64,000 nucleotides of DNA. Source: JAAFHB01 sp038236995. GTDB lineage: Bacteria; Bacteroidota; Bacteroidia; Bacteroidales; Prolixibacteraceae. Both the position numbers and the translations under genes were made by a program. Below, piece after piece: positions 53,992-63,201 of this stretch. Numbering within the stretch: the first letter of the stretch is position 1; every line of letters begins with the position of its first letter. The DNA lies in the NCBI GenBank assembly GCA_038236995.1, contig JBBRZE010000012.1:1-64000 (forward strand). The letters run 5' to 3'. The notes beneath the pieces were generated by a model, which had not been told where the DNA came from, searched no databases, and saw only the letters and a program-made list of their open reading frames with translations.

Positions 53992-54609
53992 ATGCTCATT
54001 ATAGGAATAGCAGGTGGAACAGGTTCCGGAAAGACAACCGTCGTTAACGAAATTATCAGTCGCTTAAAGAAGGGCGATGTTGCCGTCCTTTCGCAGGATG
54101 CTTACTATCGCGACAACAGTCAGTTACCGCTCGAACAGCGTCAACAGATCAATTTCGACCATCCGGATAGCATTGAATTTGAATTACTTATCGACAGCAT
54201 CAAAAAACTAAGGAAGGGGGAAAGTATTCAGCAACCCATCTACTCCTACCTTACCTGCACACGATTCAGTGAAACGGTTGAAGTAAAACCTCATAAAGTG
54301 ATTATTGTTGAAGGAATCCTTTGCCTTCAACCCGAGGAATTGCGCAGACTTATGGATATCAAGATATTCGTCGACTGCGAAGCCGATGTTAGGCTATCGA
54401 GGGTGATTATGCGCGACATCATTGAACGTGGAAGAGATGTGATCAAAGTACTTCAGCGATATGAAGATACCGTAAGACCGAGTCACCTGCAATTTATTGA
54501 GCCCACGAAAAGGTATGCAGATATTATTGTACCTGAAGGGGGAAATAACAAAGTCGCGATCGATATTATCACACAATATATTGAGAAACACCTGCATGAC
54601 AACCCTTAA
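53992..54609 (+). CDS. udk: Uridine kinase
   Basis: 205 residues. P-loop GIAGGTGSGKTTVV at the N-terminus, LSQDAYYRDNSQLPLEQRQQINFDHPDSIEF, and VEGILCL with the DIKIFVDCEADVRLSRVIMRD lid region. It phosphorylates uridine and cytidine in pyrimidine salvage. It is followed after 11 bases by the exonuclease gene in the same direction, so the two are probably co-transcribed. Confidence 0.94.
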   Translation: MLIIGIAGGTGSGKTTVVNEIISRLKKGDVAVLSQDAYYRDNSQLPLEQRQQINFDHPDSIEFELLIDSIKKLRKGESIQQPIYSYLTCTRFSETVEVKPHKVIIVEGILCLQPEELRRLMDIKIFVDCEADVRLSRVIMRDIIERGRDVIKVLQRYEDTVRPSHLQFIEPTKRYADIIVPEGGNNKVAIDIITQYIEKHLHDNP

Positions 54610-54620
54610 ATCTATTCATT

Positions 54621-55355
54621 ATGCTTGAAAAGCTGTTGCCGGAACATGTTTTATTTATTGATATTGAAACGGTTCCACAGTATGAAAATCTGGCAAGTGT
54701 GCCGGAGAATATGCGAAAACTTTGGACCAGGAAGGCAGTTCAAATCGGGAAAGAGGGCGAAACAGCTGACGATCTCTATGGCAGGGCCGGCATCTATTCC
54801 GAATTTGGCAAGATTGTGTGCATCTCGGCTGGAAAGATATTTCGCAAAGGAAAAGAGCGGGCTTACCGCGTAAAATCGTATTGCGGAGATGATGAAAAAA
54901 CTATTTTGCAAGACTTTTCAGCGATGCTCACCGCCTTTATGGCCAATCCTTCACATCGGATTTGTGCGCATAATGGCCAGGAGTTCGATTTCCCGTTTAT
55001 CGCCCGAAGAATGATGATCAATGGGTTACCACTCCCTATAGTTTTGGATATTGCCGGAGCAAAACCATGGGAAATAAAGGATGTGATGATCGATACCCTT
55101 CAGCTTTGGAAATTTGGCGATTACAAGCATTATACATCGCTTGAATTACTTTGCGCTATCTTCAATATTCCAACTCCCAAAGACGATATTGATGGTAGTC
55201 AGGTAGCTGGTATTTATTACAAAGAATTTGACATACAAAGGATTGCTCGTTATTGCGAAAAGGATACCCTGGCAATTGCCCAATTGCTTCTCCGGTTTAA
55301 AGGTGAACCTTTGATAAGTCAGGAAAACTACGAAATTGCAGGTTTGGAAGAATAG
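54621..55355 (+). CDS. PolB-like predicted 3'-5' exonuclease
   Basis: 244-residue DEDD-family exonuclease of the DNA_pol_B_exo2 type. Exo I is VLFIDIETVPQY, Exo II HNGQEFDFPFIARRM, Exo III RYCEKDTLAIAQLLLRF. It has no polymerase domain. Members are widespread in Bacteroidota and are presumed to act in DNA repair or RNA turnover. It overlaps no neighbour and is followed by the trpS promoter. Confidence 0.88.
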   Translation: MLEKLLPEHVLFIDIETVPQYENLASVPENMRKLWTRKAVQIGKEGETADDLYGRAGIYSEFGKIVCISAGKIFRKGKERAYRVKSYCGDDEKTILQDFSAMLTAFMANPSHRICAHNGQEFDFPFIARRMMINGLPLPIVLDIAGAKPWEIKDVMIDTLQLWKFGDYKHYTSLELLCAIFNIPTPKDDIDGSQVAGIYYKEFDIQRIARYCEKDTLAIAQLLLRFKGEPLISQENYEIAGLEE

Positions 55356-55380
55356 TCTGCGTCCTTTGAAGGGTTTTTTA

Positions 55381-55388
55381 TACTTTTG
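55381..55388 (+). promoter_or_regulatory. Candidate -7 box for trpS
   Basis: TACTTTTG matches TAnnTTTG exactly, 24 bases before the trpS start codon. A TTTG at 55365-55368 lies 12 bases upstream of it, closer than the usual -33 spacing. Confidence 0.45.
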
Positions 55389-55411
55389 CACCTCAATTTA
55401 AAGTAAATGAC

Positions 55412-56407
55412 ATGCCAATAGTAGTAAGCGGAATACGTTCGACCGGAAACCTTCACCTTGGAAATTATTTTGGAGCCGTAAAAAACTTCATTAAAATGCA
55501 GGAGGATCATCAAACTTTTTTCTTCATCGCTGATTTTCATTCGCTTACTACCCACCCAACACCCAGTGACCTGCATACAAATGTGAAGCAGGTTCTGGCT
55601 GAATACCTTGCTTGCGGTATTGATCCTGAAAAATCGACCATTTTCATTCAAAGTGATGTCCCTGAGATTCTTGAGCTATACCTCCTATTGAATATGAATG
55701 CCTACCTTGGTGAATTGGAACGAACAACGTCTTTCAAGGACAAAGCTCGTCAGCAACCTGAAAATGTGAACGCAGGATTACTTACATATCCGGTATTAAT
55801 GGCTGCTGATATTCTGATTCACAAAGCCAACCTTGTTCCTGTAGGAAAAGACCAAGAGCAAAACCTTGAGATGGCACGAACTTTTGCGCGCAGGTTCAAC
55901 CGCATGTACAATGTTGAAACCTTCTCAATACCAAAGGCCTACATTTTCGAAGGAAAGGATATGGTGAAGATTCCAGGACTTGACGGCTCAGGCAAAATGG
56001 GGAAATCGGAAGGTAATGCCATTTCATTGGCTGAATCTCCGGCAAGCATCCGCAAAAAAGTGATGCGTGCGGTTACCGATGCGGGACCAACCGAAATGCA
56101 CCAGACTAAACCGGAAGTGATCCAGAATCTTTTCACGTTGATGGAGGTGGTTTCGACACCCGAAGTTGTCTGTCATTTCGATAACGCCTACAGTGATTGC
56201 TCCATCCGCTATGGTGATCTGAAGAAACAGCTTGCAGAGGATATCATCAACTTCACAAATCCGATCCGGGCCCGTATTGAAGATATCGCGAAGGACAATG
56301 CCTACCTGTCGAAAGTTGCAAAAAACGGCGCAGAAAAGGCACGTGAATCGGCTTCCAAGACACTGGAGGAAGTCCGGAAAATCATCGGATTCAGAAGATT
56401 CTATTAA
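55412..56407 (+). CDS. trpS: Tryptophanyl-tRNA synthetase
   Basis: 331-residue class I synthetase. HIGH-type motif STGNLHLGNYFG near the start, ADFHSLT, the Trp/ATP pocket MAADILIHKANLVPVGKDQEQNLEMAR, and KMSKS-type GSGKMGKSEGN. It charges tRNA-Trp. It converges with the GH38 gene; 26 bases separate their ends. Confidence 0.96.
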   Translation: MPIVVSGIRSTGNLHLGNYFGAVKNFIKMQEDHQTFFFIADFHSLTTHPTPSDLHTNVKQVLAEYLACGIDPEKSTIFIQSDVPEILELYLLLNMNAYLGELERTTSFKDKARQQPENVNAGLLTYPVLMAADILIHKANLVPVGKDQEQNLEMARTFARRFNRMYNVETFSIPKAYIFEGKDMVKIPGLDGSGKMGKSEGNAISLAESPASIRKKVMRAVTDAGPTEMHQTKPEVIQNLFTLMEVVSTPEVVCHFDNAYSDCSIRYGDLKKQLAEDIINFTNPIRARIEDIAKDNAYLSKVAKNGAEKARESASKTLEEVRKIIGFRRFY

Positions 56408-56433
56408 TAAGCTTTACACAAACGATTATCGGT

Positions 56434-59118
56434 TTATGGCATGATTAGTTTAATTGTTTCGATCGCCTGATGCCCCACTTTGAGAACAAGATCTTTTCCA
56501 CTTCCCGGGATTGATTTTCCATCCTCTTCGATCAGGTTGGTCAGCTCCGCTTTCTGAAATGGTTTATATACAGATATTTTCGCTTCTGAATCGTTCCCTT
56601 CCATGTCATAACAACGCACGATCACCTGATTGTCGTCATCACACTTTTTGATGGTACTCAAAACAAGGTTTTTATTCTCAACTGATATGAAACTCATTGT
56701 TTCAGCCATAGCTCCGTTATCAATTCCCGGCTTAACAGTTATCGCCTTCAATGGTTGGTTCGATTGGGTACCCAACCGGTAACCATTTTTCCAGTTACCG
56801 GCGTGTGAATAAATAGAAAAGTTATAACTGTGATCACCCGGTTGCAGGAAATAATTTCCTTCTCCATGGCAGCTTTTGCGACTAGCTAATAATACTGGCT
56901 GTAGGATCGCATATCCTGCAGGATTTGACGTCGGATCAATCCAATCGAAAACTGCCACATCTGAACTTATTGTGATTCCTGTTTTTCCATCAGATGCCGA
57001 GAACCAATCCTGCACTTCGCGTGGATGGACCTGAACGCATGGTGTACCGTAAATTTGAGATTCCTTAGAAAAACCTGCCGCTCCGGCAATTTCATCCTGC
57101 CCTACCCGGACCACACCCATTGGCACTTCGTAAGCAACTTCCGATTTAGCCTGATTCACTGGAAAAGCTAACCGGAACTCCCGGTAACGCTCACCATCAA
57201 AGCCCTTCAATTCAACATGGACATCAATCCTCTTAATAGTTTTATACAGAATCACCTGTTGCTCAACAGTAACATGATTGATCTCTTTGGTGAATTGGTA
57301 AACATCGCGGATCGGTCCGCTTGAAATGAGCGCCCATGGCTGATTATAACTGCTCAATTTCTCGAATCCCACCATCGTGGGTTGCTGAACATCGGTAAAT
57401 TCGCCTGCTCCATTTCCAACAGATTGCATCGTAAACAGTTCTCCGCCTAAGAATTTATCCGTTTTTAGCAAACTCGTTGATAGCTCTTTGTCAAATAATG
57501 ATTTAATACCTCCATCGGCAAATTCCACCTTATAAAAGGAGTTCTCATATCCTGTGCCGGAAATTGTCGAAGTATTGGAATAAGTTGCAGGTTTACCTTT
57601 CTCGATGTAATAGGTTTTATACCCGACCGACGGTACGTCTTCAGCAACAAACAAAAAAGTAACCACTTCATCTTTATTACCAACAACCTGGTGTTCATCA
57701 ATCAACTGGTAAGGGATTTCAATCCCCTTTTCATCCACAAGTCTAAAGGTATTTTGGTCATTACCCTCAACATCAAGCGTGAATTTTACAAGATCAGTCC
57801 GTTCCCACGACAATGGATTAAATACGATCACAGGAATTGCTGATTTTGAAAAATGAATCCGTGATGCTATGTTATTCATTGACTTATTGAGAATGTCTGA
57901 AGCGATGGATCGCGCTTTTTCGAAAGATGTCCGGAAAGCACGGTCTGTCAAATCGCCATGCTTGCCTCCCCAGCCATGATCAGGATAGATTGCATTTTCC
58001 CATGCAGTGGTGAAAGATGCCTGAGGATAACTGTAGAATGAACCTTTTTGAAGTGCGTCAAACGTTGCAAACTTTTCGGCTTCAGTAAGTAAGCGTGAAC
58101 CTTCTCTGGATGCTTTGAGTGCTTTCTGGTGTGAAGGTCCGTGTATGTAAAGCCATACATCCGGCCGTTCACCGGAGATTTTATCGAAATTTGGTTTCCC
58201 TTTAGTTACTTCATCCATCCATTCTGTAGCGGTAGCATATTTAATGGAAGGACGTTTCAACGAGATTGATTTTGAATTCCAATCCTTAAAGAAAGCGTCA
58301 TAATCAGGTGGAGTTGCAAAGTCATGCGAATAGAGAAATGGGAACTCCGGATTTATTTTCCTTGTTTTGAAATAGGTGTTCCAGTCCACCAAAAAGGTTG
58401 TGAATGCTTTCGAAAGAGAATCAATATTTGTGTTGGCTTTTCGTACAGGAATACCGACTTCGTCATACTGACCCGGCGTAAAGCAGGTAATATAACTGCC
58501 GTCGGGACTAAACCAATTGTAAATTCCAGGCTGATGTCTACTAAATTGCATATAAGGGATCCCTGCTTTGGAAAGTATTTGCGCCATTTGAAGCGACCTG
58601 CCCGGAACATCCTCGTTCCAGTAGGTTTTAAAATCGCAACCCGGCAAGGTTTTTTTGAGCCATTTGCGTCCGAGATAAGTTTGCCGGATCAGTGATTCAC
58701 CATCATACATCGATTCGTAGGGTTGCTTGTAAGTTGCCCCCCATTCAAGACGACCTTCACGGGTATATTTCAGTATCTCATCAATCGATTCGGGATGGCG
58801 GTGAAGATACTCCCGGAGGCTCAGCCCATCCTCAACTGAAAACTTAAACTGGGCATTTTCCCTCATTCTTTTCAAAACGGGTGTTATCATCTGCACATCA
58901 CGAAACTCAATACACTTGCTAATACTGTCCATCCATGCAATGTCCTGGTGAGACGATGGGATAACACTGATGGCTCCCCCTTTGAAATAGGAATAATCAC
59001 TGCTCTTTGGCGAAGCATCAGATTGGCCTGCAACGGATAAAGCACCGCTAAACAACAAACTAACAGAAAAGAAAAGGAAACGAACCATAAACGAAATAGG
59101 ATTGAATGTCTTCATCAT
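56434..59118 (-). CDS. GH38 alpha-mannosidase-like enzyme (exported), copy 1
   Basis: 894 residues with a signal peptide (ending SVAGQ). The GH38 N-terminal domain carries the zinc site IPSSHQDIAWMD and the putative nucleophile Asp in YWNEDVPGRSLQMA; FLYSHDFATPPDYD supplies a further zinc His. The middle three-helix and C-terminal beta domains run about 340-890. The family hydrolyses alpha-mannosides. The zinc motif is SHQDIAW rather than the common HSHNDPGW. It is last in a minus-strand cluster with a second GH38, a UroD-like protein and a sugar permease, so it probably acts on a mannose-containing glycan in the periplasm. Confidence 0.88.
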   Translation of the reverse strand: MMKTFNPISFMVRFLFFSVSLLFSGALSVAGQSDASPKSSDYSYFKGGAISVIPSSHQDIAWMDSISKCIEFRDVQMITPVLKRMRENAQFKFSVEDGLSLREYLHRHPESIDEILKYTREGRLEWGATYKQPYESMYDGESLIRQTYLGRKWLKKTLPGCDFKTYWNEDVPGRSLQMAQILSKAGIPYMQFSRHQPGIYNWFSPDGSYITCFTPGQYDEVGIPVRKANTNIDSLSKAFTTFLVDWNTYFKTRKINPEFPFLYSHDFATPPDYDAFFKDWNSKSISLKRPSIKYATATEWMDEVTKGKPNFDKISGERPDVWLYIHGPSHQKALKASREGSRLLTEAEKFATFDALQKGSFYSYPQASFTTAWENAIYPDHGWGGKHGDLTDRAFRTSFEKARSIASDILNKSMNNIASRIHFSKSAIPVIVFNPLSWERTDLVKFTLDVEGNDQNTFRLVDEKGIEIPYQLIDEHQVVGNKDEVVTFLFVAEDVPSVGYKTYYIEKGKPATYSNTSTISGTGYENSFYKVEFADGGIKSLFDKELSTSLLKTDKFLGGELFTMQSVGNGAGEFTDVQQPTMVGFEKLSSYNQPWALISSGPIRDVYQFTKEINHVTVEQQVILYKTIKRIDVHVELKGFDGERYREFRLAFPVNQAKSEVAYEVPMGVVRVGQDEIAGAAGFSKESQIYGTPCVQVHPREVQDWFSASDGKTGITISSDVAVFDWIDPTSNPAGYAILQPVLLASRKSCHGEGNYFLQPGDHSYNFSIYSHAGNWKNGYRLGTQSNQPLKAITVKPGIDNGAMAETMSFISVENKNLVLSTIKKCDDDNQVIVRCYDMEGNDSEAKISVYKPFQKAELTNLIEEDGKSIPGSGKDLVLKVGHQAIETIKLIMP

Positions 59119-59170
59119 TAATATTTTAAAAATCGACCTTGATTATTTACGGGAGAAAGCCTACTTTATC

Positions 59171-62140
59171 TTACCATACAACATCAAGTGTTACAAAACC
59201 CATCGCCGGTACCAAAACATCCTCCTGAACTTTTTCTTTGCCTGATGCATCACCTGAATTGCTTATATACACAGATGATGGTTTGCGATCGAGCCAATTT
59301 AGTTTTACCAATTCATCTTTTACAGATACAGAGCGGAGTCGCAACTGAAGCGCTTTCCCATCATTCCTTGTTTTGAAGATGGACGCGATAACGTCTGGGC
59401 TTCCTTCGATATCAAAAAGTGGTTTTTCTTTAAAATCAGGCTTAAGGGAAGCCGCAATAAGTGGCTGAGCCTGTTCGAGTCCAAAACGATTAGCCGATGC
59501 TGCGTCATATTTTGTATTATGCGGAAGAATCCTGTACCGGAATTGAATTTTCCCTTCCTGGCTAAAAGGGAAATTAGTATGCCAATGGTTGTTAAGGGCC
59601 CAGGAATAAATAGTAGCACTCGGCTGGTTTTTTCGAATCCATTTCGGAGAATTGGTTGCTGCACCTAAAATGTTGGCGGTCATGTCGCCCGTTTCAAAAA
59701 CCGGGGCATCCAAAGAACACCACGTAATTCCCCGCTCATTATTTGAAATGTCGAGCCATCGCTGAAAAGCAATCCAATTTCGGTTGGCGGCAGAAAGCTG
59801 ATCTTTTTCAAGTTCCATAATTCCCCATGGAATATCAACCCTAATTGTTGGTTCCGGGATATTAAACGCAAATCCAAAGTGAACCCCTTCCTTTTTTAGA
59901 ATTGCTTGCTTATCTACAATATTTTTGATTTCAATCTGTGGTTGTCCGGCAATGATGGTGATCTCACGTGAAAGGCTATTACATCCTTCTGCATCGGATG
60001 TTACCAGAAGTGAAGCCACCAAAGGACCGTTTTCCTTTATTGAAACTTTCGCATTTTGTGTCCCGGAAGCTTTATCCGGACGATCATCACCATGCAGGTA
60101 TCGGAAGCTGTTGAGTGTACATGGCGCCTGATGATCCACAAATTCATAGGCTTCATTTGTTAAACTTGAAATATCACCTGTTTGCGGATCAACCGTAATC
60201 CGGACGATACCATTACCGAGTGTATTGCCCTGTGCAAGCTGGCCAACTGTCTTTATTCTCTTCTTCTTCAAAAAATATTTTTTTGATCCCAGAGCAGGGA
60301 TATCACTTGCATTAAAAACCAGTTCTCCAGTTGAAAGACGCTGTGATAAAACAGTTTTCCCCTTCTCATCGCAGATACTATTAAATAGTTTGCTTCGTCC
60401 TTCAGAAACCGTAACCAAGCCACTTCGCTCCCAGGAAAGTGTATTAAAAACTCCGACAATTGAACTACTGCTATCCGCAGCAGCTGATAAGGTGGACGTT
60501 AACAAAGATTTGCTCCGGTCTTCAGCCTGCTGGAAAAATCCAAATTTAACCTTCAGAATGTCATTCGTAATCGGCTGTTTCGATGGATCCATATAACACC
60601 AGGTGTGCTCGGTCCCCATGATCACGTTTCTCCAGGCTTCGTCAAACTCGGACCGCGGTGCAGCCTCACCGGGATGGAGCATCGTCCAAAGCGTTTCAGT
60701 CTGGATAAGGCGTTCTTTTGAGTTACGGTTCATACCGGTTTGTTTTGCAGCAGTACCAAGACCATCTGTCCAGTATTCTGTAAAATCTCCCTTCAAAACC
60801 GGTAACTGATTTCCGTATTTTTCTTCAAAAGTGCGCATGATATCAGTAGCACTTGCGATAATTAAATGTGGGAACGCATATTCTTCATTCCAGCTTTTAA
60901 CTGCATCGGGCAAATCGGCATCAATTGGAGTATTGTCGGCCATTGCCCACGACATCGCGAAAATATCGTATGGATAATAATCTGATTTTTCCAATTCAGG
61001 CAATTTATCAGCCAGGTACTTATCAATGAAATGATCGCGTGGATGATCGGTCTTCACAATCTGAATTAATTTGGACGGATCCGTTTGACCAGCCATCAGC
61101 GGCCAATAAGCGAACCCCTTTGCATGCGCTCCTGGAGTATAACTCCCTGGCTGCAGAAATAAGATTTTTGATTTCCCATCCTGCCCAAGCCACCAGAATG
61201 GATGAAAACTAAGGTCTGTAGAGCGTCCTACCCGGTCAGACCCGTTATTCATTGCAAAGCAGTACTTAATCCCAAGTTTTGAGGCGACTGGCACAACACC
61301 CCACGACATTCCTGGAACATCAACCTGAACCAACGTCTCAATCTTTGTACCAGTCAGTTTTTCCAGTTCCCTGCACTGACGAAAGAACTCGAAAATCTCT
61401 TCATCAGCCGAGGAGCTGGTATTGGTATGTATGTACCCTGCATCAAGATGAAGATATCCCTTCCGGACAGCATCAACTATATTTTCTCTTTCCTCAGGTG
61501 TGGCTGTCTTCAAATATCTTTCAACCGGCCATAACACTTCAGGATTCCATAGATAGCGGGAATCTTTGGGATATCCGGCAGTCTTTTTTGCGAGTTCTAT
61601 GCCGTTAATTAAATTCCTTTTATGGATGATTTCAACATTGGCCTGCGTATTTGTATACCCAATATCAACATGTGAATGAGGATAAATATAAACCAACCAT
61701 TGTCGTTTTTCAGGGACTGTAAAAGTACCCGAAATCTCGTGCCCAACACTCCGAAGCGTAATCTTTGCCTCGCATTCGGATTTCACGCCCGCACCAGGAG
61801 GGAGCAAAATCGAATAATGATCAATGCCCACTTTTTCATTCAATTGTATAATTTCCTTTTCTCCGGAACATTCCAGTTCTATGGTTCCTATTCCTGAAAA
61901 CTTCGGGCCTTTGAAATTCAACGTGATTTCCCTTCCAGGCTTCCCGTTGGGGTGATGACGGTAGAAAGGCTGAACAATGCATCCGAGCGAATCCGGGAAT
62001 GACTTTACTAAAGCTGTTTTGGATTTTCCCACCTGGCTGTAATCCGCATAGGATAGGGAAATATTCAGCAGCATTAGCATTATTACTCCTGAAATAATTG
62101 TGAATAACCGTTTGTTCATCATATCATTCATTTTAACCAT
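59171..62140 (-). CDS. GH38 alpha-mannosidase-like enzyme (exported), copy 2
   Basis: 989 residues; signal region MNKRLFTIISGVIMLMLLNISLSYA, so one of the nearby internal ATGs (62131 or 62122) may be the true start. A beta-domain of about 120 residues precedes the GH38 catalytic domain, which shows the zinc motif YPHSHVDIGYTN and the nucleophile Asp in VQVDVPGMSWGVVPV. FAMSWAMADNTPIDADLPDAV gives further active-site residues. A large C-terminal beta region follows. It differs strongly from copy 1 outside the active-site motifs, so the two probably have different linkage preferences. Confidence 0.87.
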   Translation of the reverse strand: MVKMNDMMNKRLFTIISGVIMLMLLNISLSYADYSQVGKSKTALVKSFPDSLGCIVQPFYRHHPNGKPGREITLNFKGPKFSGIGTIELECSGEKEIIQLNEKVGIDHYSILLPPGAGVKSECEAKITLRSVGHEISGTFTVPEKRQWLVYIYPHSHVDIGYTNTQANVEIIHKRNLINGIELAKKTAGYPKDSRYLWNPEVLWPVERYLKTATPEERENIVDAVRKGYLHLDAGYIHTNTSSSADEEIFEFFRQCRELEKLTGTKIETLVQVDVPGMSWGVVPVASKLGIKYCFAMNNGSDRVGRSTDLSFHPFWWLGQDGKSKILFLQPGSYTPGAHAKGFAYWPLMAGQTDPSKLIQIVKTDHPRDHFIDKYLADKLPELEKSDYYPYDIFAMSWAMADNTPIDADLPDAVKSWNEEYAFPHLIIASATDIMRTFEEKYGNQLPVLKGDFTEYWTDGLGTAAKQTGMNRNSKERLIQTETLWTMLHPGEAAPRSEFDEAWRNVIMGTEHTWCYMDPSKQPITNDILKVKFGFFQQAEDRSKSLLTSTLSAAADSSSSIVGVFNTLSWERSGLVTVSEGRSKLFNSICDEKGKTVLSQRLSTGELVFNASDIPALGSKKYFLKKKRIKTVGQLAQGNTLGNGIVRITVDPQTGDISSLTNEAYEFVDHQAPCTLNSFRYLHGDDRPDKASGTQNAKVSIKENGPLVASLLVTSDAEGCNSLSREITIIAGQPQIEIKNIVDKQAILKKEGVHFGFAFNIPEPTIRVDIPWGIMELEKDQLSAANRNWIAFQRWLDISNNERGITWCSLDAPVFETGDMTANILGAATNSPKWIRKNQPSATIYSWALNNHWHTNFPFSQEGKIQFRYRILPHNTKYDAASANRFGLEQAQPLIAASLKPDFKEKPLFDIEGSPDVIASIFKTRNDGKALQLRLRSVSVKDELVKLNWLDRKPSSVYISNSGDASGKEKVQEDVLVPAMGFVTLDVVW

Positions 62141-62157
62141 CCATAAAAATACATTTC

Positions 62158-63180
62158 TTATCGGAAATTCCGTGCTGTTTCAATCATCATTCTCAGGTTC
62201 TCCGAAGGCGTAACGGGAGGAATCGCACAACCGGCATTGAGGATAAAGCGGTTTGAATGCTGGTAGGCCGTCAATAATTCCAACGTCTTTTCCCTTACAG
62301 AACCAACTGTTTCTAAAGCCAATACGCCACTTGGATCAATATTTCCAATCAACGTTGTTTTGCTCCGTATAGTATCGTATATCCTGGAAATATCCGTTTT
62401 ATAATCCAGTTCAAACGCATCGGCTTCTGTCAACAACATATGGTCAAGTATAACATCCGTATTGCCACAAATGTGCAAAGTATATGCGACACCGGCATCA
62501 TGGGCAACTTTCACAATTTTTTTTTCATAGGGCAACGCGTATTGCAAATACATTTCAGGCGAGATCATTTCGGGTCCGGCCGGACTGTCGCCATTCGAAA
62601 CCATATCGCAACCGGTCTGAGACATTAGTTTAATAAACTGCGAAGTCGCATCGGTGCAATATTCAAGTATTGAATGTAGCTGTTCGTCTGACCCCATCAT
62701 TAAATCGAGCATCCAGTTTTGTGCTCCGCGCATCATACTTGCCAATGAGAAAGGAGCCTGGTCACAATTGCCCCTGATATATATCTCATCTTTGTAATAC
62801 GCTTTTAGTATTCTGACAGCTTCAAGCCAGATCTGAATATACTTGTAATCCTCAACCTTAGGCGTTTTCAGATTCTCAAGATCCTCCAGATTCTCCAGAT
62901 TTCCAATGTGAGTGCGGGCAGGATCATCATTTGGAAAATCAACCGGTACACCGATAGCACCCGCCAACGTAACGGTGTCGATATCAACAAGAATTCCGTC
63001 AAACTTATATTTGTCAACCGAAGCAATAAAGCATTCCGCGATCAGCTTAGGATCATTACGGTATTGCTCCATTGTAACTCCATGTTCCCGGGCAGCCATC
63101 ATAAAATTATGGAGCATCACGGGAACTTTGTCGGGCTTTTCGCCTCTTAATGCAGCGCTTATTCTTTCGTATCCGTTCAT
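62158..63180 (-). CDS. Uroporphyrinogen decarboxylase-superfamily protein with MtaA/CmuA-like zinc site
   Basis: 340-residue TIM-barrel protein of the UroD superfamily. True HemE uses an N-terminal Arg-rich motif that is absent here (the N-terminus is MNGYERISAALRGEKPDKVPVM). Instead H236 and C238 (TLHICGNTD) and C318 (LNAGCAIPP) form the His-x-Cys...Cys zinc set of MtaA/CmuA corrinoid methyltransferases. No corrinoid protein is in view. Placed between a sugar permease and two alpha-mannosidases, it might act on a methylated sugar or glycoside, but this is inference. Residues 95-104 are a short Leu-Glu-Asn repeat. Confidence 0.8.
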   Translation of the reverse strand: MNGYERISAALRGEKPDKVPVMLHNFMMAAREHGVTMEQYRNDPKLIAECFIASVDKYKFDGILVDIDTVTLAGAIGVPVDFPNDDPARTHIGNLENLEDLENLKTPKVEDYKYIQIWLEAVRILKAYYKDEIYIRGNCDQAPFSLASMMRGAQNWMLDLMMGSDEQLHSILEYCTDATSQFIKLMSQTGCDMVSNGDSPAGPEMISPEMYLQYALPYEKKIVKVAHDAGVAYTLHICGNTDVILDHMLLTEADAFELDYKTDISRIYDTIRSKTTLIGNIDPSGVLALETVGSVREKTLELLTAYQHSNRFILNAGCAIPPVTPSENLRMMIETARNFR

Positions 63181-63201
63181 GATATTTTAATTGTTAATAG
63201 A

